A stretch of DNA of 64,000 nucleotides from Tieghemostelium lacteum. Lineage: Eukaryota; Evosea; Eumycetozoa; Dictyosteliales; Raperosteliaceae. Within the stretch, counting starts at the first letter, position 1; each line of letters starts with the position of its first letter. Both the position numbers and the translations under genes were made by a program. Positions 12,001-23,155 of this stretch are shown here, piece after piece. Location of the stretch: NCBI GenBank assembly GCA_001606155.1, contig LODT01000051.1, forward strand, positions 372,001 through 436,000, read 5' to 3'. Below the pieces are notes generated by a model. It saw only the letters and a program-made list of their open reading frames with translations. It was not told the DNA's origin and made no database searches.

Positions 12001-12739
12001 TATGGCAGTTTCACTGGCACTTATCGACCCCAAATCCTCATTCTCTGTATTTGTAGTATTATTAGTCATTGGTCTGTCCATCATCACACAAATTCGATTT
12101 AAACCCTTTGTATACAAGATTTCAAACTATGCAGAATCCACTGGAAATGGTGTACTTTTATTCAGTTATGCCTGTGTTTTAATTCTCTCTACATTGCGTG
12201 CTAATTCACTCTACGATGCCAACGGAATTGAGGTTATCTTAAGTGTAGTGGTTGTAGTATACACTATATTCCTAGGTCTTTTATTCCTATTTTCACTCAA
12301 ATATTTCCTACCAAAGAAAGCTCAGGAGAAGATTGACCAAGTCATTCTGAGATGTCTATTAGGATTCAAGAATATGAAAGCATACACTGACTCTAAACTC
12401 AGTAACATGTTTAGTAACTCCATTGACAATGACGATGGCTTCGAACTAACCATTGAACCAATCTTCCAAAAGACCAATTCCACATACGAAATTGAATTCA
12501 AGAGAAGAGTAACAGTTCTCTCAGCATCACAACAACACATACCTACTAAAAGTCCATCGATCAATGACTTACAAAACACCAATTCACTAACTCATTCATC
12601 ACCATGTCTAACAACACCACCAAATTCTGATAAATCACTTCTAGGTTCAAATGCAACTACTCTAGATGGAAGTGTGGTTAAATCCATATCTTTATTAGAT
12701 TTGAGTAGTAATAATAACAATAACAACAACAATGGTTAA
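9036..12739 (+). CDS. Leucine-rich-repeat receptor-like multipass membrane protein
   Basis: Exons 9036-9800, 9860-10213, 10288-10476 and 10547-12739, all in phase 0, give 1166 residues. A signal peptide is followed by a plant-type LRR cap ([28 protein letters not shown]) and about a dozen LRRs of the GxIPxxLxxLxxLxxLxLxxN type. After the LRRs comes a cysteine-rich stretch with [15 protein letters not shown] and [19 protein letters not shown], resembling GCC2/GCC3 or EGF-like modules. Then there are some eight or nine hydrophobic segments from about residue 675 ([20 protein letters not shown] onward) and a cytosolic Ser/Asn-rich tail. The arrangement of LRR ectodomain, Cys-rich neck and multipass C-terminus occurs in dictyostelid cell-surface proteins. 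Ligand and signalling output cannot be told from sequence; no kinase is present. Confidence 0.88.
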
Positions 12740-12840
12740 TGATAAATAAAATTAAAATTTATATTTATTAGAATTATAATTAAAGCATGTTTAAAGAATA
12801 ATCTTTTTAACTTTAAAAAATATTGTACAATAATATTATT

Positions 12841-15344
12841 TTATTTTTTTGAAGGTAATGGTGGTGAGGCCGTTGAGTTAATATTCTTTAGATCTATATT
12901 TATAATTTCAGTATCTTCATCATCATCATCCAAGTCATCTTGTTCAAATTGGTTTTCATCGCTTGTTGGTTCAGATGTAAGATCGTCATTTTGTGTGCTT
13001 TGATATGAATTTACATCATCTTCTTCATTTAAAACTAAATTGTCAATACTATTTATATTATTCTCTGTAACTTGTTGTGATTTTGTAAATAGTTTATCTT
13101 CAATCTGCTCAAGATTCCATTTTTTACTGTAGAATAATTTACTTCTGTTCAAGGAATTTTCAAAATCAGAGAGTAATTCCATACTAGCCTCGTCATTTTC
13201 ATCATAATCATCATTATCAGATATTGTTTCTTTGTTTGTCTGATCATCTTCTTCATCTTCGTCATTGGTTAAACTAATTGAAGAAGAGGAACTTGATAAA
13301 ATAGAGGAGAGTTTAGAAGTATTTTCAGCATCAGAAAACAAGTCAACACTAGAATCTTTTAAAATGTTATTACTATTGATATTGCTGGCACTATTATTAC
13401 TCGTTTTAATATTACCACTACTATTATTACTATTATTATTATTATTATTTACAAAATTATTATTATTATTATCATCACTACTGTTCCTGCTTAATAAACT
13501 AATTAAAAGTTCTTTGTTTTGGTTTATACTATTTACAAAATTTTCCATTTCTAATGATACATTATTATCGTTTTCGTCATCTTCTTCATTACCAGATTCA
13601 TCAGAAGATGATTCACTTTCAGTTTCATCATTTTCTTCCTCATCCTCCTCTTCTTGTTCCTCTTGATCTTCTTCCACCTGCTCCTCTTCTTCTTCTTCTT
13701 CTTCCTCTTCCTCTTCGTCATCATCGTCTTCTTCATTGTCAACCTCTTCATCAGAGGAAGTATCTAATTCCACTTGACTATCACCACTAGTTTCTTTATC
13801 AGTCTGCTGTTGAGTTGTATTGGAATTCTCTTCGACCACAGGCTCCTCAAAATAATTCTTTTGCTTGTTTTCTAATTGATTTATATATTGTTTAAGATCA
13901 TTGCAAAAATAGTAGTAACTCTGTGGTTTAAATGAGAACTGCAGTAATAGTACATCGTTTTCCGGTATGATGAATCCCTCATCAATTAAACCCTGTTTAG
14001 AAAAGAAATTTGGTATCAAAAATGTCTCTCCAGCTTGAAATGGTAAATCAAATTCAATGAGTTTGTTTAGATTTGATTTCTGGTTAATAATTGTAAACCT
14101 AAACATTAAATCAAATGTTAATCATCTCTTCTTCTTATCAAATAGTAACAATAGTGTACACATACATATACAAATATTTCCCATTAGAGTTACATTCCAA
14201 AACCTTTAGATTTAAAAAACAATTGTCATCTTCGAAACCACATTTAATCTCCCAAGACATACCATAAAATGATATACGACTTGAGAATACATCACCGCCT
14301 AGGAAATTATTTAGTTTTAATAGTCTGTGTTCAAAAGGTGGTACTAATTCATCAACTAAATCTGTATTTATAGGTTTATAGATATCCAATAATGAATTCT
14401 TGTGAATATCCTGTAGATTGGTGATAAATTGTGCATTACTATCTATAAATGATGATGGTGGCTTTTTGGAATGATTTAATAATTCATTAAATACATTATC
14501 TATATGGTTTAGTTCATCATTGATTTTCTCCTGTGCCTCTGTAAATTGTATATAACATATGATATATTAGATCTTTGATTCCTTTGTTTTTCCTAAATTT
14601 AACAAACAAAACCTACCTAAAATAGTTAAATATCTGCGTTCAATATCAAGAGTTAATCTTGATTTAATGGAATTTGTAACTTTAACAATCTCCTCTAAGG
14701 TTTCCGATTTGTTCTTAAATAGTTGATTTGCATCTGACTCTAAAAATGTGTTTAGTTCTAATAGTTCCTCTTGTCTTTTTCTATTTATAATAGAGATATT
14801 AATATCAATACTTTTTAGATTAAATACACTATAATTATATTCTAAAACTCACTTTAATGCGTCTTCTTCTATTTTTAGAATCTCTAAATTCTTATTGAAT
14901 ACCAAAGATAGTTTCTCAAGTTTATGATTCTTATGTTGAAATAGTGCACAATCTGAACATATAGATTCTTGACACTCTATACAAAAGTACAACCTTTCGT
15001 AACCATGAAGTATACAAATATCAGCTGCTATATATTCTTGAGATTTACTTAATTCCTATAGGTTTTATAACAAACAGGTTAACTAAGTTGTCTATTTACT
15101 TCTCTATTTCTAAACTTACATTTAAAATGTTTGATACAATTAAATTTGAATTCAAATTTTCATTAGTCAATAGTGTTCTACAAGCTGGACATGTTGGATT
15201 CTTTCCAATCCATTTATCAATACATCCAAAACAGAATATCGCCGAACATACTGGGCAAAATTTAGGATTTTTTGGGGAATTTAAACATATGGTACATTTT
15301 ATAATATCTTGAATTGTTTCTTGTAGTGAGTTTTTGGTGTTCAT
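12841..15344 (-). CDS. TRIM37-like E3 ubiquitin ligase (RING, B-box, coiled coil, MATH)
   Basis: Five exons on the minus strand: 15344-15120, 15055-14853, 14780-14617, 14538-14166 and 14098-12841, phases 0, 2, 1 and 2; 740 residues. The order of parts is that of animal TRIM37: a RING finger at 17-57 (CTICLNSPKNPKFCPVCSAIFC ... CPACR, written here in two pieces), a B-box (CILHGYERLYFYCIECQESICSDC ... H), a coiled coil rich in Glu and Leu, then a MATH/TRAF domain ending in FKPQSYYYFCNDLKQYI. The last 300 residues are strongly acidic, with long Glu/Asp/Ser and Asn runs. By family it should attach ubiquitin to substrates chosen by the MATH domain; animal TRIM37 acts on centrosomes and peroxisomes. 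The 3' end faces that of the LRR receptor gene, about 100 bases apart. Confidence 0.87.
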
Positions 15345-15499
15345 ATATCAAAAAACAACAACAAAAATGAAAATTTTGTCGACTTTTTTTTTTTTTATAT
15401 AACACACCTTCCTTTTTCAGATAAACGAAGAATAAATAGAGAAAAACAAGTTTGTTTTTTTATTATTTGAAATTAATGTTTAAAGTAATAATAAATGAA

Positions 15500-18400
15500 C
15501 TATTTCATAACTTTGGCAAGATCATCAGCAGATTTCAATAAGAGTTGAAGTCTGGTCATGTAAGAGTCCATCAGATTGTGGTTGTTCAACAGTGAATTGA
15601 GAATCTGTTCTGATTTTGAATTTGGATGATTGTCTTGGTAGGATCTGACATCTCTTTTAATGACTCTAAATAACTTGTATGGGAAATGATGGAGTTCATG
15701 AAAGAGTTCTGATCTCTTACTACAAAAAGATCCCAATTCAAATTTTGCAGATTTTTCTTCTTCTTGATAGAGTCTTTTAGGATTTCTAAAATATCCATCC
15801 CAAAAGTCTTCTACATTATAGGATTTACCAGACAAATGTACTAATATACTGACTGCATGTTTTGATCTCTTACAAGACTGACATTTCTCAGAAGAGGTTA
15901 CATCAAATTCCTGACTGTGGAAGAAAGGTCTTTCTGAGAGAGTCTGAGTATATGACTGTTCCCATTGACTTCCACGAACTAGTATCTCTTTCTTTAGTAC
16001 CACTGTGTCCCTTACTTTTTTAAATGCTTCTGAGAAGTAGGTTTCATCTTCACCTTGTTCCTTTACAGATTGAATGAAATCATCATCCAACACAGCACTT
16101 ATAACATACTGTATCAATATATCAAATGACTCTTTAAATGTAAACTTCTTACTGAAAATACTAGCAACTTGTTTCTTTATAACATTTGAATTCTCATGAT
16201 TTGATTTCAAATCTACACTATTATGTTTCTTTGGACTCTTACTTTCACTTGTTGTAGTTGTGGTTGTTGTTTCTTTTACACTATTATTATTACTATCTTG
16301 TGGTGTATAATGAACAGGTTCATTGGTATCAATGTCAATTGGACCGTTATAGACAGGTGTCTGATCATTGTTATCATCCTCTTCAATGTTGACTACATTT
16401 TTGTTTGTTCTATTTTTAAGTTTTTTAGATGTGGGTTCTTCAGAGTCTTTATGAGGTTTTTGAGGTTTCTGAAGCGGTTCGTCTTCTTTCTTTTTCTTTT
16501 TGGTTAAAATACTAAAGAGTATTTTTGAACTTGAACTTCTATGTACATCAGAACCATCAGATGATTCACTCTCTAACTTATTTTCATTTCTAACTTTTTC
16601 TTTGATTTTCTTTTCAATTTCAGTTTCTTTTAGATTTGCTATCAGTTCATCATCCAATTGATCGGATACCATTGAACTTGGAATATCAGGCATATCATAG
16701 TCATCTAGTTGTTTCTTTCTTCTTCCAGTTGGTCTCTTCTTTTTATTAACAACAATATCTTCTTCTTCAACTTCCTCAGGTTCAAGTAATGCCTTCTCCC
16801 TCTGTTCTCTCAATTTTCTAAGCTCCTTCTTTCTCATTTTCTTCATATCCTTCTCAAACGAGTCTTCTAAATCCTCCAATTCCTTTTCTTCTCTCTCCAC
16901 ATCCGAAGCATTATCAACTACAAACTCATCCAATTCATAATCTTCATCCTGTTTAAAATCAGAAGACTTTTCACCATCGATAAAGAATGAATGTTTTGTT
17001 GATATATTTCTCTTGTTAACCCTCTGAATATCTCTACTTTTCTTATTCTCCAAACTCGCATCAACATTCCCATTTTCATCTTCCCCATCTAAATCAACAT
17101 CAAACATCAGTTCAGGTTTACCATTACTACCCAATACAGGACCTCTAGCTTTCACCTTCCTTAACTTCTCTTCTCTATCCCTATCTCTATCCTTCTTATT
17201 ATTAATATTTGAATTATCTACTTCAATTACTGAAATTTCATTGTGTATATAATTTTGATTCAAGTTCGAATTACTATCATATTTAAAGTTTCTATTGGAC
17301 TGCGACAGAGACTGTTTAAAGTCATTCATTATATCTTCATCTTCAGAACCACTAGAAGATATAACTTCATATTGCTGCATTTTCTTTACCTCTCTACTAT
17401 ATATCTCTTGAATTTGAGATAGATTGGGTATCTGTTTAATCTTTGTGACACCATTATTATTAATACTATTACTATTACTCCCCAATGGTACAATAGATTT
17501 AAATTGTAGTATCTTTTTTGGAGGTGCCAATTCACTATCTCTTTGTAACCATTTTATATTGTTTTCTCTAATGGACTGTTGTTCAGTTGAATTGGTTATA
17601 AAGTAATTTGCAATATTACCTCTATCCTTAGCCATTAATTTATGATATTGTACACCCTTATATATTACACTACTTGGTTGAACCAAATCATCTTCAATCT
17701 CTTCATGTTTTTGCTCTTCTTTCTCTTCATTATCACTAATTAAATTTACATCCTCATCACCTTTATAAGCAACCATCGCCAGATTCTTTTGTGTTTGTGA
17801 ACTATTATTTACATTATTTTGAGTATCTACATTATTATTATTATTTACATCAATAGATTTTAGTTTTTTTAAAGGTGATTGTAATTCTTTATCTTTTTGA
17901 TTATGCTCTTTACTAGAAGTGTCTTTGTATTTACTATCATTTTCTTTTAGATCAAATGCATCGTCATTGTCTTTTATGACATTCAAATGATCATCTTCAA
18001 TCTCTATGATATCTATATTCTTTCTTTTCTTATTTGGTGATATGATATCACTACTATTACTCTTGTTTAGAGATTTCTGACTTGACTGGTTATTATTAAA
18101 AGGTGGTGTAGAATGTTGTGACAATTGATTAGACTGAAATATTACATCGTCATAAAGAGCTCTCTTCTTTCCTTTATAGTAATGTATGAAATCCAACTCC
18201 TTATCAACACAATAGTAAACATTCATAGGTTGGTTTGGTTTCATATCGTAGTTTGTCTGTGACTCTACAGTGACAAGTGTCATTCTTTTGATATCATTGA
18301 GTTTCAATATAGTAACCATTTTACTCTTGAAAACCTGTTTCAAACCATGACTTGACTTTCTACCACCTTCCAATTCCTCAGGTTTCAGTATATGAATGAG

Positions 18401-18730
18401 TTCCATATAAGTATGACCAAACTCTCTATTCTCCCAAATAGATGAGATTTTATACATTTTCATTATATCACCTGTATCACTATTCTTTTTATGTACACTA
18501 ATGAGTACTGTATTATCAGTGAAATAATCAATACCATTAAACTTTAAACCATTATAAAATTCCATAGAATCCACTGTAGCTATAATATCACCTATCCAAT
18601 TGGTACCCTGGTTTCTAGGTTTCCAATTACTTTGACTTTTCTTCTCTGTTGCCTCTATCTGTTGTGTTGAAAGATATTCATCTTCTAATTCAAAATCATC
18701 TTTTTTCGTTATCATCTTTTCATTAGACAT
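15500..18730 (-). CDS. Large nuclear protein with BAH-like and DUF4211 (CCDC82-type) domains
   Basis: Single exon of about 1076 residues. The frame is open to an ATG at 18754, but the bases just before the second Met (18730) read as a splice acceptor (TTTTTTCATTTTTAG), so I start at MSNEKM and suspect a 5' UTR intron. Residues about 40-200 look like a BAH domain (NWIGDIIATVDSMEF, VLISVHKKN, YYCVDKELDFIHYY). The long middle is charged and low-complexity with basic clusters (KKKRPTGRRKKQ). The C-terminal 190 residues match DUF4211: CQSCKRSKHAVSILVHLSG, an FWDGYFRNP segment and a Cys/His-containing end (GSFCSKRSELFHELHHF). The combination suggests a chromatin-associated factor; the biochemical role is unknown. 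Domain calls rest on motif recall, not a search. Confidence 0.75.
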   Translation of the reverse strand: MSNEKMITKKDDFELEDEYLSTQQIEATEKKSQSNWKPRNQGTNWIGDIIATVDSMEFYNGLKFNGIDYFTDNTVLISVHKKNSDTGDIMKMYKISSIWENREFGHTYMELIHILKPEELEGGRKSSHGLKQVFKSKMVTILKLNDIKRMTLVTVESQTNYDMKPNQPMNVYYCVDKELDFIHYYKGKKRALYDDVIFQSNQLSQHSTPPFNNNQSSQKSLNKSNSSDIISPNKKRKNIDIIEIEDDHLNVIKDNDDAFDLKENDSKYKDTSSKEHNQKDKELQSPLKKLKSIDVNNNNNVDTQNNVNNSSQTQKNLAMVAYKGDEDVNLISDNEEKEEQKHEEIEDDLVQPSSVIYKGVQYHKLMAKDRGNIANYFITNSTEQQSIRENNIKWLQRDSELAPPKKILQFKSIVPLGSNSNSINNNGVTKIKQIPNLSQIQEIYSREVKKMQQYEVISSSGSEDEDIMNDFKQSLSQSNRNFKYDSNSNLNQNYIHNEISVIEVDNSNINNKKDRDRDREEKLRKVKARGPVLGSNGKPELMFDVDLDGEDENGNVDASLENKKSRDIQRVNKRNISTKHSFFIDGEKSSDFKQDEDYELDEFVVDNASDVEREEKELEDLEDSFEKDMKKMRKKELRKLREQREKALLEPEEVEEEDIVVNKKKRPTGRRKKQLDDYDMPDIPSSMVSDQLDDELIANLKETEIEKKIKEKVRNENKLESESSDGSDVHRSSSSKILFSILTKKKKKEDEPLQKPQKPHKDSEEPTSKKLKNRTNKNVVNIEEDDNNDQTPVYNGPIDIDTNEPVHYTPQDSNNNSVKETTTTTTTSESKSPKKHNSVDLKSNHENSNVIKKQVASIFSKKFTFKESFDILIQYVISAVLDDDFIQSVKEQGEDETYFSEAFKKVRDTVVLKKEILVRGSQWEQSYTQTLSERPFFHSQEFDVTSSEKCQSCKRSKHAVSILVHLSGKSYNVEDFWDGYFRNPKRLYQEEEKSAKFELGSFCSKRSELFHELHHFPYKLFRVIKRDVRSYQDNHPNSKSEQILNSLLNNHNLMDSYMTRLQLLLKSADDLAKVMK

Positions 18731-18863
18731 TGAACCTAAAAATGAAAAAATCATAAATTTTGATAGAGAAATGTGTTTTTCTAAGAAAATGATATATTTT
18801 TAATTCTAAGATTTTAAATATTCAAATCACAAAACTAGTGTTTATTTTTAAATATTAAAGGAT

Positions 18864-20171
18864 TTATGAAAACCATATACTTGAAAATCTTTGTCTAGAT
18901 TTTATAACCATTGGATCCTTTTGATCTAAAGAATCTAGTATTTTTAATAGAATATCTTTAGTAGAGGTTGTATCTTGATATTTAAATTGTTTATCAGTTT
19001 TGAGTATAGTTAAGAGTAATTGAATAGATTCTTGGTAACGACCTACTTGGTAATAGATAAGTGATAGTTCATAGAGTTTAGATAGATCCAGTGGATCAGT
19101 TAACATTGTTTTAGATTCAAAAGACTGCAATGTTTCATTCTCCAATGCACTAGTATACACAAAAGCTACTTGTTTCTTTAGATCTACTATTCTCTTTAAC
19201 AATTGAATCTGTAGATTATTAACTTCATTTGGTAAATGTTCTTTTAGAACTACTAACTGTTCATCAAATTTATCAAATTGAGATAGCTGTGTGTATCCTT
19301 GTAGACATCCAATCACACATTTCAATAGAATTTGTGCTGTCATATCAGGTTTCTCTGCAATAGTTTTAAAAATCTCTATTGAATTTTCAACAGTATCATT
19401 AAAATTACTTTTTACACCTGACTCTGCTTGAGCTAATAGTTCCTCAACAGATTTCTCACCAATCATACCACCAGATAACTTTACAATATCCTCAATAATT
19501 GTATTTATTGAGATATCGTCTGGTAATCCTGTATACTGTTTTAAAACCACACCCTTATTGAGTGTAAAAAATGTTGGTAAACTCTGAATTCTCAATGTTT
19601 GTGTGATATCAACTTGTTCCTCTACATTCAGCTAATCATTTCATTATAATAGTTAGTTATCACAAACATTCGTATAGAATATAATTTTATAATAGATAGT
19701 TACATTACCAAGTATAAAACATCCATGATACTTTTGAGAATATTCTGTGAATTTTTGATTTAGTTTCTTTGAGAGATCGCTATTTTGGGAATAGCAATTC
19801 AAAATGACTGGAAGTTTTGATCTCATTACAACTGGTTCAAAGTTTGTAAGATTTAATTCGATTATATTGCTTGTTGTTGTGGTGGTTGATGTTTGATCAT
19901 TATTGGTGTTATTGTTGATTGGTTGTGTTTGTGTTTGTGTTTGTGGCTGTGGTTTTGGTATTGGTTTAGGTGAGAAAACTAATTCTTGAAGAGGTGGTTC
20001 GGCTGAGAATTTGTTTCCTTTGTTTAATGTGATTTTGGATTGGGAAAAATAGAATCTGTATCCTGTTGTTGAAAATGATAGATTCTTTGAATAGGTCAAA
20101 ACATTGTTTTTGTTTAAATGTTGTAGAGATTTTGATGAATTTAAAAGTAATCTATTACAGAATGTCAACAT
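18864..20171 (-). CDS. Mitochondrial thioredoxin-fold protein with TPR tail (YbbN/CnoX-like)
   Basis: Two exons, 20171-19704 and 19631-18864, in phase 0; 411 residues. The N-terminus is Ser/Asn/Lys-rich without acids until about residue 55, a likely mitochondrial presequence, followed by a Pro/Gln/Thr linker. The thioredoxin fold runs from SNIIELNLTNFEPVV to LRIQSLPTFFTLNKG, with the cis-Pro loop (SLPTF) kept. At the active-site position it reads NCYSQNSDLSK, so the CxxC pair is missing. The C-terminal 200 residues are helical TPR-like repeats (LSLIYYQVGRYQESIQLLLTI). E. coli YbbN/CnoX has the same plan, also with a degenerate active site, and works as a chaperone-holdase. I infer a chaperone rather than a reductase role. 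It starts only 56 bases from the divergent RBM42 gene. Confidence 0.8.
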
Positions 20172-20227
20172 TTTTGTAAATGAAGTACTAGTTTTTTAGT
20201 TTTTCATTTTTGAATTTTAGTGTGAGA
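20172..20227. promoter_or_regulatory. Very short bidirectional promoter
   Basis: Only 56 bases separate the start codons of the thioredoxin-fold gene (minus, 20171) and the RBM42 gene (plus, 20228). They are T-rich on the plus strand near the RBM42 start (GTTTTTTAGTTTTTCATTTTTG). Either the two genes share this element or their 5' UTRs overlap. A TTTTAG at 20215-20220 could also be an acceptor for an upstream non-coding exon of RBM42. Confidence 0.4.
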
Positions 20228-21067
20228 ATGTCAAACGATGATTTATTAGAGGATTTTTATAAAGAATTAAATGGTGAAGATACTGATGAGATAGTAAGTT
20301 CATCAAACCCAAAACCTACAGAAGAAATTAAAACTACAACAACTGTTATTAATGACACACCAAATAAATTAAAAAGAAAATTAGAAGATGAAAATACTTC
20401 TGATAATGTAAATACAAATACGAGCACAAACACATCGACAACAACAACAGCAACAGCTACAAGCAATCAAAATACATTTATACCTGCATCTTTAATGAAG
20501 AAGAGAATGCTGAATAAACCATCGAATACTACAGTTTCAACAATTGGAGGTGGGAATAGTGCAGCTGAAAAGAAGTCATCTTCAGTACTGGTTTCTAAAG
20601 CAGTTACCTATTCGGCATCCACCATAACAGCATTACAAGAATCAAAAGTAGAGGAATCTAAACCACCAAGTTACTATTCACAAATTGCTAAACTTCAACC
20701 ACAGGTTACAATGGAGCCTCCAAAACAAGTAAAATACAAATTAGCAGGTGGAGGTGAATCTTGGGAGGATCCTACACTTTCTGAATGGGATCCTAATGAT
20801 TTTAGAATATTTGTAGGTGAAATTGGTAATGATGTAACTGATGAAATGCTAAAACAAGCATTTACAAAATACCCTAGTTTTTTAAAAGCAAAGATTGTCA
20901 GAGATTCAAAAACACAAAAATCTAAAGGTTATGGTTTTGTTTCATTCTCTAATTCTAAAGACTATCTAAAAGCCCTCAAAGAAATGGATCGTAAATATAT
21001 AGGTAACAGACCAATTACCTTAAAAAAGAGTAAATGGCAAAAACGTGTTGTCACTGCAACTCAATAA
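20228..21067 (+). CDS. rbm42: RNA-binding protein RBM42
   Basis: Single exon, 279 residues, starting MSNDDLLEDFYKEL; the frame is open a little further upstream but without an ATG. The first 190 residues are Ser/Thr/Asn-rich and disordered. One RRM lies at about 190-270: RNP2 is RIFVGE and RNP1 is KGYGFVSFS, within the strongly conserved RBM42 block (GNDVTDEMLKQAFTKYPSF, KAKIVRDSKTQKSKGYGFV, IGNRPITLKKSKW). RBM42 in animals and plants is a spliceosome- and stress-granule-associated RNA-binding protein. The C-terminal placement of the RRM matches the family. Confidence 0.93.
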   Translation: MSNDDLLEDFYKELNGEDTDEIVSSSNPKPTEEIKTTTTVINDTPNKLKRKLEDENTSDNVNTNTSTNTSTTTTATATSNQNTFIPASLMKKRMLNKPSNTTVSTIGGGNSAAEKKSSSVLVSKAVTYSASTITALQESKVEESKPPSYYSQIAKLQPQVTMEPPKQVKYKLAGGGESWEDPTLSEWDPNDFRIFVGEIGNDVTDEMLKQAFTKYPSFLKAKIVRDSKTQKSKGYGFVSFSNSKDYLKALKEMDRKYIGNRPITLKKSKWQKRVVTATQ

Positions 21068-21343
21068 CTCAATACCTGTAAATCACTCAAATTTAAATAT
21101 TACTATCAAAAAACCATTTAAATATATATTAGAGTTACTTTAGCCACATTAAACTCAATAGATAAACGTAATAAATTGGTTTTAGAAAATAATTTATATA
21201 AAACAAACCAATACTTAATATCAATGTTATCCAAGACTTTTTGAATTTGATTTTTTTAAATAGGTTACACTTGTCATTCTATTTTGAGTTCCTTTAATAA
21301 CTTATTTATTTTTTTTTTTTATTTATTTGTAAATTATAGTCGA

Positions 21344-23155
21344 ATGGAAAATAACCACCTACACAATAATAATAATAATGGGAATAGTTTAGCAGTATTA
21401 CCAAGATATTTAATTATAAAGATAATGAATGAGGTTATGAATAAACATATTTATATAAATAGAGAGAATGAAATTCAATTTAGAATGACAAGTCTTAAAA
21501 TGATATGTAGATTCATTGGTGTGCTATCTAGAGTATCTCATGAGTGGAGATATGAGATTATACCTAAATTATATATACCAAGATACCATATACAGTCTGA
21601 AGAGTATATTGGATATATAGACTACCTCATTAAATTAGGTATAAAGTCACAAATTACCTTTAGATATTCAATGGATTTGAATAAGGTACCAAAGAGTATA
21701 CTACCTTATCTGTGTTCTACCTATTTGTCACATAAAAATCATAGAGATGAAATTCAGAGATTCTCAGTAAACTCCACAAATAAGGAGATTCTAACTCGAT
21801 TGAATTTAGAATCTACTAGAAATGCATATATCTATTTACTCTTTGAGAAAGTGGGAAAGAAACTTCAAATCAATCATTTAGAGATAAATTTCAGTACACT
21901 AAAGTTAAAAGACCAGATACAAGAGAACCAGATTCTGTCATTGGATAGATTGGTTGCCTATATACCTTCAAGTCTAAGTTCGTTAACTATTGGTAGTTGT
22001 TATCGAATTGATTCTATTTCGTCTCTGGTTTCTGTACAGTCACTCCGAAGTCTGGATTTAGGACAATTAGAGGGGAAGGACATCCTCTTACTCATTCAAC
22101 AATGTAAACAACTAGTTGATTTAAATTTGAATTTCCTGAACCCCAAAACAGAGGGTGTGAGAAACATTGATTTGGTTAGTGACATTTTCAAAGAACTAGA
22201 ATTAAATAAGAATTTAGAAAGATTCAAACTATTCAATACAGAGTATTCTATATTGTTCAGTCAACTAGTTAGATTCTTTCAAAACAATCATACTATAACG
22301 ACACTCTATTGCTCATTTAGTGAGATTGTAAGAGACTTGGATGTTCAAACTCAATTTGATTTGATAACCAATTACACCATTAGCAATCTTACTATATTTG
22401 ATTACAAAACCTCTAGATCATCACCATCACAGCTCTTTAGTCTGTGGTCACATGCATCTAGTATCGAAACTACATTAAATGGATTCATTTGTGAGGATAT
22501 ACCAGTCCTCTTAGAAAAGTTACCCAAATTAGAAAAAATTGCCCTATTAGTAGACAAATACAATTATTCCTATCTTTTGGATCTATTTAATCAAAATCCA
22601 CAACAGATAAAAACACTAGTTCTCAACCACGATTACGACCCACTTTACCAAACTCCCTATGAACAACCTAATATCTTAGGTGACCTCATAGGCAGTAATT
22701 ATCAAAATAACCTACAAGAACTATTTATAAAGTTTTGTAAAGGTGAAGAACTGAACCAATTCCTATTATATAATCACCAGTCTATTGAGAAACTTCACAT
22801 TCAAGTCATTAGTTTTGATATTCAACAATTCTGTAAATCCATTATACAAAACCACACTCTAAAATATCTAATTATAGATATTAAACTAAAAGATAGGGAA
22901 TTTTTTGAAACTTACTTTCAAAGTGTCATTGAGATTCTCAATAACAATAGTAACTTGATAATACTCTACATGACCTCACCTTCACTAGGTCCTGCTCCAT
23001 ACCACCTTATTGAATCATTTGAGAAATCAATCTCAAAAAACACCACAATACAATCCTTAAACATCTTTGGTAGTTCAGCCTATTTAAATCTAGATTTTAA
23101 ATCAAAAATCTTAAATATTCTAGATCGATTTCAAATTCAACAAATTATCAATTGA
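21344..23155 (+). CDS. F-box/LRR-like protein of the dictyostelid multicopy family
   Basis: Single exon, 603 residues from the ATG at 21344 (the frame is open further upstream without an ATG). The N-terminus, LPRYLIIKIMNEVMN ... VLSRVSHEWRYEIIPKLY, has the shape of an F-box-like motif (two hydrophobic helices and a W-x-x-x-I-P-K-L end). The rest is a long run of irregular leucine-rich repeats (SLRSLDLGQLEGKDILLLI, QLVDLNLNFLNP, LERFKLFNTEYS). The same layout recurs in the genes at 35.3 and 42.7-50.4 kb. If the F-box reading is right it would recruit substrates to an SCF ubiquitin ligase; this is inference and no member has a visible catalytic motif. Tandem Asn codons near the start are typical of dictyostelids. 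Confidence 0.75.
   Translation: MENNHLHNNNNNGNSLAVLPRYLIIKIMNEVMNKHIYINRENEIQFRMTSLKMICRFIGVLSRVSHEWRYEIIPKLYIPRYHIQSEEYIGYIDYLIKLGIKSQITFRYSMDLNKVPKSILPYLCSTYLSHKNHRDEIQRFSVNSTNKEILTRLNLESTRNAYIYLLFEKVGKKLQINHLEINFSTLKLKDQIQENQILSLDRLVAYIPSSLSSLTIGSCYRIDSISSLVSVQSLRSLDLGQLEGKDILLLIQQCKQLVDLNLNFLNPKTEGVRNIDLVSDIFKELELNKNLERFKLFNTEYSILFSQLVRFFQNNHTITTLYCSFSEIVRDLDVQTQFDLITNYTISNLTIFDYKTSRSSPSQLFSLWSHASSIETTLNGFICEDIPVLLEKLPKLEKIALLVDKYNYSYLLDLFNQNPQQIKTLVLNHDYDPLYQTPYEQPNILGDLIGSNYQNNLQELFIKFCKGEELNQFLLYNHQSIEKLHIQVISFDIQQFCKSIIQNHTLKYLIIDIKLKDREFFETYFQSVIEILNNNSNLIILYMTSPSLGPAPYHLIESFEKSISKNTTIQSLNIFGSSAYLNLDFKSKILNILDRFQIQQIIN

Noticed and set aside
13265-13790. Plus-strand and alternative-frame leucine/serine- or lysine-rich frames opposite the TRIM37-like tail
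   Set aside because: They are the complement or frame shift of Glu/Asp/Asn codon repeats, not genes.
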